Shown here one piece after another: positions 53,001 to 62,450 of a stretch of 64,000 bases of DNA (position 1 is its first letter; each line of letters starts with the position of its first letter). The stretch is taken from positions 2,861,928 through 2,925,927 of the forward strand of contig OX337235.1 of assembly GCA_946965045.2 (NCBI GenBank). Reading direction: 5' to 3'. The notes under the pieces are model-generated. The model made no database searches. It worked only from the letters and a program-made list of their open reading frames with translations, and was not told where the DNA came from. Origin of the DNA: Epithemia pelagica (lineage: Eukaryota; Bacillariophyta; Bacillariophyceae; Surirellales; Surirellaceae). Position numbers and translations under genes: made by a program.

Positions 53001-54106
53001 CATTTACCGCAATGGCAGAGTTGGCCCAAATGACGATGAGTTTGAAAGAGGATAGCAAGCACGGACATCGCCTTCGAGAAGCGCTGACGGGCGCCCGCGG
53101 GTTTGAGACCAGTCCAGAGGAGGTCCCTTTTACTGCCATGGAGCTTGTAACCTATGCCAAATCAGCAGTCGTTGCCGGCAAACGAACACGAAAGCTTCTG
53201 AACTCAAATCCTGGTCTTGATCCAACGTCGCTGTTCTTAACCATGGACGATTCGTCGAAAGACAGTTCATGGGAAAGCATGCTTGCGATCACAAATACGC
53301 TGTTATCGTACGGATGTCTGAAAGTGGAAGATGGTGATCCCCGGAATTGTGAAGAGGCAACGTTCTCAATCACTCCCGCTGGAATGAATGTAGGAATGCT
53401 GGGATTCGACAACAGTTTGTGGGCGCTGGTGGCAATTGGCGGTTCCTGGTATCATCCCGACTCCCATGGTGATGAAAGCACTAGCAATAGTTTGGATGCG
53501 AATTCGGGTATGGAAGCAAAGCTCTTGGTGGAAGGTCTCTGTGGGATGGATGCCGCCGAGTTTGCAGGCTACATATCAGCGTTTGTGTCGGAAGGCTCAC
53601 GAAGCGACGGATCGGAGGTTCTCGACGTGTTTCGTGGTCTTACGCCTTCACAACAAAGAGTGATACAAACGGCCCTCACTTTGATGGATCAATTTATGGG
53701 TGTACAAGAGAGGCATTCGGTGGAACCTGGCGCCCGCACTTGTAACTTCGACATATCATCGGTCGATGTCGTGACGCAATGGGCGAGAGGATGTACCTGG
53801 AGCGAAGCATTGAGTCTGTCCGGATTGCCACCTGGAGATTTGGTACGAACACTCAGTCGTGTGTTGGATGCGGCTCGACAACTCGGCAAGCTTCCGTATG
53901 AACCCATTCGAAAGGGAGACCTTTCGGTTGGAGGGGGACGAGAGTCCATGGGGATTCATCCCCGGATCCGCCGGCTGTGTGTTGAGGCTGTGGCCGCCAT
54001 TGATCGCTACCCCGTAAAGGACAATTTGTTGTTTGAATCTTCGGGGGACGCCAGCGCCGATGAATCCGGGGAAAATGATTCTGAATTGTTGGAGGTTTCT
54101 GACTGA
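50029..54106 (+). CDS. SKI2/ISE2-like DExH-box RNA helicase, possibly plastid-targeted (1218 aa)
   Basis: Six exons: 50029-50362, 50452-50473, 50562-50970, 51045-52158, 52244-52457 and 52543-54106; every junction keeps frame. Motifs are [10 protein letters not shown] (Walker A, split over exons 2 and 3), [11 protein letters not shown] (Ia), DEFH (II), LSATLSNG (III) and [10 protein letters not shown] (VI). Around these lie [27 protein letters not shown] and SQFTPSYALAINL, typical of the SKI2 family. A long Lys-rich insert lies in exon 4, and the C-terminal third has coiled-coil and arch-like segments. DEFHFM followed by GGVWEE fits ISE2, the plant plastid RNA helicase. The N-terminus is a hydrophobic signal ([12 protein letters not shown]) followed by ASALHHPF, like a weak diatom ASA-F plastid motif with Leu in place of Phe. 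Role: RNA unwinding in processing or turnover. Confidence 0.85.
50452..50473 (+). other. 22-nt micro-exon carrying most of Walker A
   Basis: Flanked by AG at 50450-50451 and GTAAGT at 50474. It supplies two bases of a Val codon, then CAPTGA and two bases of Gly. Without it the frame breaks and the P-loop is lost. Confidence 0.8.
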
Positions 54107-54571
54107 AGCTCCGCCTCCACCGGAGGTACCATTGCCGTTTGGAGTCACGTTGTCCTCTTTGTTTGAACAGCCAGAGGAGAAGCCCGTGATTCTCTGCATT
54201 GACAAGCCTATCAGAGCAGTTGTAAGTGGAGAGCTCCAGTGGCGCTGGTTCTGTGGTTCAGGCATATGATGAACAGATCCTCACCTCCATCCCAACTCCC
54301 AACAGATCAAGTCTGAGCTTGATAGAATGGTCATGGAGACAAAACCAAAACGTGTTGAATGTCGAATGACCTCTAGAGTGTTGAAGAGCTTGTTCCTAGT
54401 ACTCCTATGTGCTTACTAGTGCTACCTTATGATATCCTTTCCAAAATCTTACTCTAGAGCCGTCAACGTTTGCAAGAGCGTGATTGATAAAGGATGGCTT
54501 GTTGCATGCGAGTTTGACTGCCTCTAGATCTTTCTTCAGTGAATATAATGCCAAGAAATATTACGCGTGTT
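54107..54571. other. Gap between the helicase gene and 5S rRNA
   Basis: 3' region of the helicase gene. A short open frame overlapping the helicase end (to 54269) has no recognisable homology. Confidence 0.5.
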
Positions 54572-54689
54572 AGGAACGACAATACCACGATGACAGCACC
54601 GCTTCCCGTCTGCTCAGCGAAATTAAGCATCGTCGGGCCTGGTTAGTACTACGGTGGGGGACCACGTTGGACTCCCAGGTGTTGTTCTT
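54572..54689 (+). rRNA. 5S ribosomal RNA
   Basis: 118 bases, matching the eukaryotic 5S length. The conserved core is present: GACAATACCACG, AGCACCGCTTCCCGTC, GAAATTAAGCATCGTCGGGC, CTGGTTAGTACT and GGGGGACCACG. The ends AGGAACGACA (54572-54581) and TGTTGTTCTT (54680-54689) pair along their full length with G-U allowed, forming helix I. The internal box A/C region for RNA polymerase III is intact, and a T4 run sits at the end. It appears as a single copy here, not in an array, and lies 34 bases upstream of the SDR start codon. Confidence 0.95.
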
Positions 54690-54691
54690 TT
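54688..54691 (+). terminator. RNA polymerase III terminator of 5S
   Basis: TTTT directly at the 3' end of the 5S gene. Confidence 0.75.
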
Positions 54692-54723
54692 GGCCCATTT
54701 GAAAATTTGGTCTTGTTGTTCCA

Positions 54724-56124
54724 ATGACGTTGATTCATCACAACAACCCTGAGTTATCTCTATTGAAATTGCTGTCTGGAGGACGACAGCAAAGAACCAC
54801 CATGACACAAGGTACAAACCATGATTCGGCTGAACAAGAATCGCAACGTCGTTGTTGTTTATGGATTGGAGGGACATCGGCCTTGGCACGAACCTTTTTC
54901 AATGCCTATTATCCCATTGGTTTGTCGCAAGACGACGATGACGACGACGAAACGATGAATATGGAATGGATCCTGTTGGGACACGAGCAGAATCCACCAC
55001 ACTGGATTCAAATCTTGATGGACACGTACAATCATCACTACAACCACGATAACTCGACACAAGCAAACGTCCCACAAAAACGACATGGACGCACCAAGAT
55101 TTCGTTCGTGTCCATGGATTTGACCAACCTTTCCACGAACAATGACAAGGATCCACTTCCAGAATGGATGAAACAGGTTGACGATGTCATTGTCGGCATT
55201 CGTCCACCCTTGGTATCCCACAAAACATTTGTACAAGCATGGCAGTTTAATGCCCAATTGTTGCATGGCTTGCAAACCTTGTTGCAACGCATCTTGAGGG
55301 AATCACCGCAACGAGGAGGAGGACAATCAACAGCGCAACAACAACAACAGCAACAACGACTGGTACACATTTCTTCCGTGGCAGCCATTCATCATGTGCA
55401 AGAACATGTATTGCGATCCGAAACCAACGCGGTGGATCCCTCCAGTGATGAATTGGACAATCCCTACGATCGATTCAAACGAGCGACCGAAGAACTGGTG
55501 GAGGAAATCATGCAGCAATCTCCTCATGTCATGGCTACCAGTGTGCGATTGGGGGCCATTTTTTCCGACGATGTGCATTGCATTCAATGTCGGGCCTTGG
55601 CCTTGCAAGCTCGCGTCGGTTGCTATTTGCCGACCAAAATTGATTGCAATAGCAGTCGCAATGTGGCTACCTTGTTGCATCAACTCTTGTGTGGTGTCCA
55701 GTCACGGACAACGACTACGGCGACAACCAGTAATCCTATCGACAGTCGTTGGAGACCGGTGTATTATTATACACGGCCCACTCGTGTGAGAACTCCCGTC
55801 CCCTACGGTTCCTACTTGGCCGATTACCGCAAGGCCTACGATATTACGTGGGCTGCAGTATGGATTCCAGTGATTTGGGTGCGTTGGTTTGTGGCAGCTG
55901 TCCAGGCCTGTTCCAACGCCCTGACACTGCCATGGCTGCAACGGTTGGATCGATTCCTGTGCCTCTCGCATGTCAATTACTTGTTGCAAGTCACAGTGCA
56001 CGAACATTCGTTTGATTTGACTGCCATTCAAACCGACTTTCCTCAATTGACGGCACTGGAAGAAAGTATTCAAGAATGTTTCCAACGACGACGAAAATGG
56101 CAATGGCAAACCCAAACGCAATAA
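54724..56124 (+). CDS. Extended short-chain dehydrogenase/reductase, 3-beta-HSD-like (466 aa)
   Basis: Open and intronless. The N-terminal CLWIGGTSALARTFF is a Rossmann nucleotide-binding start, with the last Gly of the usual GxxGxxG replaced by Ala. The middle holds LVHISSVAAIHHV and NPYDRFKRATEELVEE, giving the catalytic Ser and the YxxxK pair. VRLGAIFSDD fits the substrate-side strand of extended SDRs. The C-terminal ~110 residues are hydrophobic (ITWAAVWIPVIWVRWFVAAV) and may bind a membrane, as in sterol or 3-beta-hydroxysteroid dehydrogenases. A polyQ tract lies near residue 205. The first ATG is only 34 bases after the 5S gene; the ATG at 54802 is an alternative start. The substrate is unknown. 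Confidence 0.75.
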   Translation: MTLIHHNNPELSLLKLLSGGRQQRTTMTQGTNHDSAEQESQRRCCLWIGGTSALARTFFNAYYPIGLSQDDDDDDETMNMEWILLGHEQNPPHWIQILMDTYNHHYNHDNSTQANVPQKRHGRTKISFVSMDLTNLSTNNDKDPLPEWMKQVDDVIVGIRPPLVSHKTFVQAWQFNAQLLHGLQTLLQRILRESPQRGGGQSTAQQQQQQQRLVHISSVAAIHHVQEHVLRSETNAVDPSSDELDNPYDRFKRATEELVEEIMQQSPHVMATSVRLGAIFSDDVHCIQCRALALQARVGCYLPTKIDCNSSRNVATLLHQLLCGVQSRTTTTATTSNPIDSRWRPVYYYTRPTRVRTPVPYGSYLADYRKAYDITWAAVWIPVIWVRWFVAAVQACSNALTLPWLQRLDRFLCLSHVNYLLQVTVHEHSFDLTAIQTDFPQLTALEESIQECFQRRRKWQWQTQTQ

Positions 56125-57038
56125 GGACAACATAGGAGTAATAACAACGAACCCACACGAACTCGGTTTGCACAGAGTGTTGCCAGCAACTCTGGTTCAG
56201 TAGGTTCTGTAGCAAGACCGGATGATTGTTATTTGTTATCTGTTTTTCTAGGCGGCATGGTTTCGGTCCATTCTTTGCCACCCTTGGACATCTCCGTCTA
56301 GGTAGAGGAGACCACCTGTTTGAGTGATTGCTAAAGATTCACATGCATGGCTGTGTCTTTGGTAGTGTGTGTAGTAGTGGTGATTCGTGGCCGTTGCCAT
56401 TCAAGATTGCATGCATGTTCCTGTGTTCACCCATTTCGGATAGAACCAACGAAAATGTGGGTCTGAGACTGTCCCATCGGCCAGGATGGAAATGGAATGT
56501 GGCCACCACAAGATTCAAGAGTGGCGGTGCCAAGAATCGGGTAAGTATCCGTCCCCTCCATCCGATTGCGGAGCAACGCTCGGGTTGCTCGTTTGTTCCG
56601 TAGCTGGCTGGCGCTGGACTGGCTGGCGTATGGACCCAGGTTCCTCTGCACGAACCTCGAGGCGCGCCATTTTTCGGGCCGTCAATCACTTAGGAAACGT
56701 GTCACATCCAACCGTTACGTGTGACCGCTTGGACGCATGTCCAGGAACCCAAGAACAACGCGCAAGAATGACACACACAACATGCTCGTACTCTCTGACC
56801 TATGACGGAATTCCAAACACTGAAGACGTCGAGAAACCCGAGAGAGAAAACGACGGACCCAACAGTCTAAAACCAAGTTTGAAACTGAGCAACAAGCTAC
56901 AAAAGAGCAACACGTTTAGGCCAGACAGTCTGCAGTCTGAGGAGGGGGTTGTCCAGTCATTTAACCCATAAAGAATTTCGCGACGACTCGGGGAAATATT
57001 CCTTGTTGAAAGGTTGTTCACCATCACAAATCATCACC
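56125..57038. other. Intergenic, no gene seen
   Basis: Several overlapping frames of 70-160 codons on both strands, none with a recognisable family. It includes the 5' UTR of the downstream PT-repeat gene. Confidence 0.5.
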
Positions 57039-60000
57039 ATGAGGTCCTTTTCTCCAAACTATTTTGTCGCCTCGGCATGGGCCTTGTTGTTATCCTTCTG
57101 GTTGGTACAGTCTCATCCTTCCCTTCTGGTTGTGGGAGAACCATTGGGAGGATTGACGGTGGTTCCCAAATCCACCAAACAAGGCAGTACAGCCGTCCAC
57201 CGAGAACCAAGGTCGACCACGGACGTAAAACGGTCCGCACCTCCTCGCATCTCCAGTACTTTTCGTCAAGTCTCTGACGAATCGAAACTCGACCATCACC
57301 GGGCTTATTCACACGACCATCGACGACAACGCCATACACGTCGTCACTTGAAATCGACCAAATCCTTGGCACCCTCCTTCCTGTCCTCCTCACCTCCCTC
57401 GCCATCGCCCAATGAGGAAGATGATGATGAGGATGACGACAATGCCGAAACATCCAATTGCTCCGACTGTACCTCCTCTCCCACGTCCGAGCCATCGTTT
57501 GTGCCGACCAGATCCCCTACGAATTTACCGACGTTGGTTCCATCATCCGTGCCATCGAGCAAACCGTCTAGTACTCCATCTATGGAGCCAAGTTCTACTC
57601 CTAGTGGCATACCTACAGTCAGTTCCTCTCCTTCCCTGTCTCCGTATCCGACAAATTCGCAGTCTCCTTCGGTTCATCCTTCCAGTCTGCCGAGTCTTGA
57701 GCCGTCCTTGACGCCAACCGTATCGAGCCCACCCACAGAAGATCCACAGAATGGGTTATTTTCCACCCTCTCTTCTATTTCCTATGCCTTGCCGGAAATA
57801 CGAATTGTGACAACCAATGCCATTCAAGAAACCGACGCATTTCTACTACGACAAACGATACAAACATTCTTGTCCGAAGCTATTCGCAACAATACTGAGG
57901 GATGGATCCTTGACAACCTCCTCATGACTCATTCCTTGAGCACAAACAATGACCGGTTATTGACTCATCGTCGTGATGGTATGGTGCTTCGAAACACGTT
58001 GCAAGACACGGGCAGTGTCGTGGTCTTGCAAGGACGTGCCTGGTTCTTTGATGAAAACGCCCCGGCCAGTACGGAATCCTTTTGGCAGTTTGTTCGGAAT
58101 CGCATGGCCACTGGAGACTGGCAGGACCCGCAAGAAGAAACTTCGATTGTGTCTGTCACGGTTCAAGAATCGCAGGCTGCAAGATCGACCACTCCCAACT
58201 CGGAGCAATCGACTCGCAAAACCCTGTATACCGTACTGGGAAGTGCCCTAGGTGCGTCCGTCTTTGTCATGCTCCTGGTATCTCTCCTCTTTTGTCGCCA
58301 ACGTCGCTATGGCACACGGTTTCTCGCCAAAGTTCGCAGTTTTGTGCACGGCCGGACCGAACCATCCAAGAAAGAGAGGTCTCTCGAAAACGTTAAGAGC
58401 GATCAAACGGTTCCCGATGTTGTGACACTGGGCATTTCGACCCGGTCCATGTCGCAGCATTCCGGATCGTTTGAGGATGATGATGAGGAGGAAGTTTACC
58501 GCCGTGAGGACGGTCAGTACCACCGCTATAATCACAGTGCCAATTACGGACAGGATGTCTCGTACATGATGGACGGAAGTACGCTCACGGCCAGTCACGA
58601 ACTGCCCTCCTTGTTGGAAGAACGACAATCGCAAATCGATGAAGAAGCTACCACAGCGTCTCGGGCTACCACGGCACATCCCGAGTATTTGGAAGAACAC
58701 ATGGTCGATACGGCCTCCATGTTGGATCATCATGGCGGTGCAACTCATATGGATCATGGCGATCCCTTTATGATGGCCAACACATCGGATTTCTTGGTCG
58801 ATGTAGGTTCGGTCATGGATCATTCCTTTGACTTTGGGGGCTTTAATTCCAGTAATCCCGACGAAAGCCAGGGTCCCGAGGATCCTCGACACTTGTCGCG
58901 AGAAGAAGAAGACGAGGGTGTGGAAGTGGATTTGCCATCCGTGTCGTCTCCGAGTTGTGCCACTTCCGATGCCTTGAATATCACTGAAGATGATTCGGTC
59001 GGTATTTCAGCAACCGAACTCGTGGCAGAGAAATGGCTGCGTTCCAATCGTCGCAGTAGCAACAAACTTTTGGGAGAGGAGGATGAAAGCGATAGTGACA
59101 ATAGTTTGGAATACAGTACTGACCCTCAACAAGTCGAACAATCACGTCCTCGAAAGCGCATGGCCCGACGAAACAACAACAACAACAAGGAGGGCCCAGT
59201 CTCGAGTCTGTTGGGGCCGCCTACTACGAGGTACGAACGGAATCCACAACGAGAACACATTGATCGCTACTTTCAAAGCTCCAACCCTCCCATGGATAAT
59301 ACGACCAATACACCTGATCTCACCGCCATGAGTGCGGACGATGAATTGCTCTTATACTGTGCCGATGCAGAGACTCCCGCCAAGCTATTGAGTGGGACCT
59401 ACAAAGATCAAACAGTGTCACAAGCGGAGGACGAAGACGACCAATCGACCATGACAAGGGACCACGCATCTCCCACACTGACTATTTCACCCTTTCCAAA
59501 TCTCATAACACCACCCTCTGCGGCTGCACAAGAACTGGTCGAAGGAATGTTGTCGCCTCCCTCATCCACCGGTGGGCCGTCCCTGCTTAATGACACGACA
59601 TTGTCCATGTCTATGGATCAAATAGCCTCCACAACAAGACCAGTGAAGAGCCCTACACAACCAACTTCGGTCCTGTTGGCGGCCATGGCGGGTGCCTCTA
59701 AACGACCCAGAAAAGCAAACCACTCTGCTGGCGCGACTTCGACCGAACGAGTATGGCCCATGACAACATCAGAGAGAGAACCGCCAACAGTCATTGGAAG
59801 TACTAATGTTCCTTTAACAACGTCCATGATGAGCGACGAAGAACCTCCTCCACCCGTCATTACTCCTCCATCCTCACCATCAAAAGATGACACGCCATCC
59901 AATAAACTACACTATGCCGAAGTTGGAGCAAGTCAAAGCGAGAACGAGTCCGATACGTCGGATTTTCCACTGACCAAAGAATCCACACAGCCTCCGGGTC

Positions 60001-60077
60001 GAACCTTGCCACTCTTGGCTCGGATGCAAGAAGCAAAGAACAACAAGAACAAACCATCCTACAGATTATGGATATGA
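57039..60077 (+). CDS. PT-repeat type I membrane protein, receptor-like (1012 aa)
   Basis: The ATG at 57039 gives a signal peptide (FVASAWALLLSFWLVQSHPSL). After an acidic patch, residues ~145-245 are Ser/Pro/Thr repeats (PTRSPTNLPTLVPSSVPSSKPSSTPS), related to but less regular than those in 31388-34141. An extracellular segment of ~150 residues follows (SYALPEIRIVTTNAIQETDAF, LRQTIQTFLSEAIRNN), then one TM (TVLGSALGASVFVMLLVSLLF, ~residues 396-416) with CRQRRYG behind it. The cytosolic part of ~590 residues is acidic, Ser/His/Met rich and probably disordered, with no enzyme domain. Unlike the 31388 gene it lacks a PDZ domain. It could be an adhesion or wall protein. Confidence 0.75.
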   Translation: MRSFSPNYFVASAWALLLSFWLVQSHPSLLVVGEPLGGLTVVPKSTKQGSTAVHREPRSTTDVKRSAPPRISSTFRQVSDESKLDHHRAYSHDHRRQRHTRRHLKSTKSLAPSFLSSSPPSPSPNEEDDDEDDDNAETSNCSDCTSSPTSEPSFVPTRSPTNLPTLVPSSVPSSKPSSTPSMEPSSTPSGIPTVSSSPSLSPYPTNSQSPSVHPSSLPSLEPSLTPTVSSPPTEDPQNGLFSTLSSISYALPEIRIVTTNAIQETDAFLLRQTIQTFLSEAIRNNTEGWILDNLLMTHSLSTNNDRLLTHRRDGMVLRNTLQDTGSVVVLQGRAWFFDENAPASTESFWQFVRNRMATGDWQDPQEETSIVSVTVQESQAARSTTPNSEQSTRKTLYTVLGSALGASVFVMLLVSLLFCRQRRYGTRFLAKVRSFVHGRTEPSKKERSLENVKSDQTVPDVVTLGISTRSMSQHSGSFEDDDEEEVYRREDGQYHRYNHSANYGQDVSYMMDGSTLTASHELPSLLEERQSQIDEEATTASRATTAHPEYLEEHMVDTASMLDHHGGATHMDHGDPFMMANTSDFLVDVGSVMDHSFDFGGFNSSNPDESQGPEDPRHLSREEEDEGVEVDLPSVSSPSCATSDALNITEDDSVGISATELVAEKWLRSNRRSSNKLLGEEDESDSDNSLEYSTDPQQVEQSRPRKRMARRNNNNNKEGPVSSLLGPPTTRYERNPQREHIDRYFQSSNPPMDNTTNTPDLTAMSADDELLLYCADAETPAKLLSGTYKDQTVSQAEDEDDQSTMTRDHASPTLTISPFPNLITPPSAAAQELVEGMLSPPSSTGGPSLLNDTTLSMSMDQIASTTRPVKSPTQPTSVLLAAMAGASKRPRKANHSAGATSTERVWPMTTSEREPPTVIGSTNVPLTTSMMSDEEPPPPVITPPSSPSKDDTPSNKLHYAEVGASQSENESDTSDFPLTKESTQPPGRTLPLLARMQEAKNNKNKPSYRLWI

Positions 60078-62450
60078 GGGGAGAAATGGGGATCTGTGAT
60101 AGATGTATGCGTATGCAGGTTTTGTGGGGAAGATCATGTTTTGTAAGGAAAAGGTGATTGGGTTAGGTAGGTAGGTGCTAAGTTTCATTAAATGGTGGCA
60201 GTGGCCGAGGTTGAGTGAAACTTGTCTCGAGGGATTCTATTTTCTAATCTCCTTGGGTCTTCACCGTTTGGAGGCGACAGATGTTTGTTTCAACAACAAT
60301 GTACCATGGTTGAGAACGTCGACAAACCACGATTACCAACTATCTCATCTGCGGTCATTCTTTTAAAGATACAAGGAGTAGTAGTAATAACACTTATCCA
60401 GTATCGCTCCTCTGCCAATGTCTTTTGGCTTTTTGTATAACGGTGTGACAGGTTGTTGGAAAGCCATTACCAGCAGCGCAGTCAAAACTGGCCCTAAAGT
60501 CACAGCTTACTTTCCAAGCATCGCTTGTTTCTCAATCTCTCTCGGCTTATTCTTTGTGAGATGCCCAGCGAGATGATTGCATGACTTGGTTGCGTCCCTG
60601 GTTGCATTGAAGTTTGGAATGGTTTTGTCGTCGAGTTCGGGTTTGAACTTGCCCTAACAAGTGGGAGAAAAGTTTTATAAAGTGCCTATTTACTGCCACC
60701 GGTGTCTGTGCTTGTTTGAGAATTGATCAGAATGAAGTCCAGTCTGCGCAGTCATCGTAGATTAGAATTGCCGGTAAGACATGACCACCATAAGATTCGC
60801 AATAATTGGAACGTCCAGCTTTGTGACCGGAACTCGGGTGACAAACCGGTTGTCTCCAATAAAGAGTCATTTGCTTATTCAGTGGTAAGCGCAGCGATAG
60901 TGTTTTTTGCTTCTGTCCAGCCAGATTTTCTGGACGGCCTCTACAAAGGCAAAATGTGAGGCCACAAACGGAGTTTATTTCTTTACTCCCTACTCAAATC
61001 ATGACCGGAAAGTTCAGTCACAAGAGGATGACCGTTGTGAGCATTAGTACTACAGTATTGCCCATACTTTATCCCAACAAAATATCGCAATATTGTGCCA
61101 GCGAATGTAACAGAATGCGACATTTCAGAAAGTGTCACAATTCAGCCAAAGTGTCCATGGAAAAAAAATGGCAACAACAACCATCGACCCAACAAAAGCC
61201 CCTTCGAAAAATGGATCAATCACGGTCGTCGTGTGCTCGTTACTCGTACGAGTAGCGAGTAGTGGAGCCGTTCCCTAAAAACTTGATCTCGAAGTCACTG
61301 TAATCTGTAATCTTGCTCGTTAGGTTCCTTAGGAAGAAGTAGCGTAGAAAGGAATAAATTCTCCTGGTCAATCCGCTACCTATTAGCTGGATGGCAGTGG
61401 GCAGTGAGTACATTAGTGAGTATCGTAGATCGTAGTATGCTCTGCTGCCGCATATTTGGGACGGAAGTTGGGTATGGTCATCGTGGTCCTGCCATACAAG
61501 TTCTTGTCAGCTTTTCATTTCGGCAGTATGAAAGCTTTGGTCTCGGACAAGACTTCAATGTCTATTGGATTGTTGGAAAATGCATCAATCAACGAATCAA
61601 CCATGCCAGATTTTTTGACTTCTGGCTTACCAAGAGTGCTGTTTGCCACTGTCGACTCTATGGCCACACTGGTTCGATTCCATGGCACTTTCTTCTGTGG
61701 TCTGGTGGAGTCTCAAAGTGAGTATCGTAGATCGTAGTATGCTCATTGCCTCTACTAGAGTCTTACCTATCACTCTTACATACAAAACTCTCTATTTTTG
61801 ATAGCGACCAGAAAGTGAGAGAAGTAGAATCACCTTCCAGCTAACAAGCCATTTCTTCATCATAGTTCATAGTCTAACCTTAGAGTATGCTAGCTCATCT
61901 TGGCTTCGTAGCTCTCATTTTCCCGAAGCCCTTTCTGCTCCGTAACTGGGCAATATACGAGTATCTAATCATGAATCTCTTCGTTGGTCGTAGTTTTCAT
62001 GTAATGTACATCGTATTGTAGAAAGGAAAAGGGGGCTCCCTGCCTTTGTTATTGGTTGGTGACCTTGCTCCCGGTGCTCCCTAACCCCCAAACAGTTTTC
62101 AGAACCACTTTTCCACCAACGTTCCGATTTCCCCCAAATCGAATTATTGTCCCCATGCGAGGAATCCTGGTTGGGAAGAATATTCAGCGAGATTCAAGTG
62201 ACATTGATAATCGACCCAACAAACTTCGATGTACTCGTTTTCTTGGGCATCCTATGACCCAAGACGAAATGAGATCTGCGACCACCGTCTGTCATGACCA
62301 GCACGGTCACACTTTCTAACTAAGGAGGGCTTAGCTTGAAAGGAATGACCAGGCTGGAGATTTAGAATTGCCTTGTAGCAGTTGATACACGATGTGTCAC
62401 GCTACATTTCCGAAGGGATAAGTGGAAGTGCCGTATTGGTGGTATCTGCC
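60078..62450. other. Intergenic, no confident gene
   Basis: No recognised coding region. Frames at 60723-60959 and 61456-61737 are intact but unrecognised; the latter (PDFLTSGLPRVLFATVDSM) reads like a folded protein and could be an exon or a transposon remnant. A 28-base direct repeat brackets it. Confidence 0.45.
61415..61442 (+). repeat. 28-bp direct repeat, first copy
   Basis: AGTGAGTATCGTAGATCGTA and eight more bases are identical to 61717-61744, 302 bases downstream. The second copy begins at a possible splice donor (GTGAGT). Confidence 0.85.

Noticed and set aside
54033-54269. Small ORF after the helicase as a new gene or alternative C-terminus.
   Set aside because: It overlaps the helicase end in another frame, shows no homology and has no supporting splice sites.
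56486-56971. 161-codon ORF upstream of the second PT-repeat gene.
   Set aside because: Composition and lack of any motif look non-coding; opposing frames of similar length overlap it.
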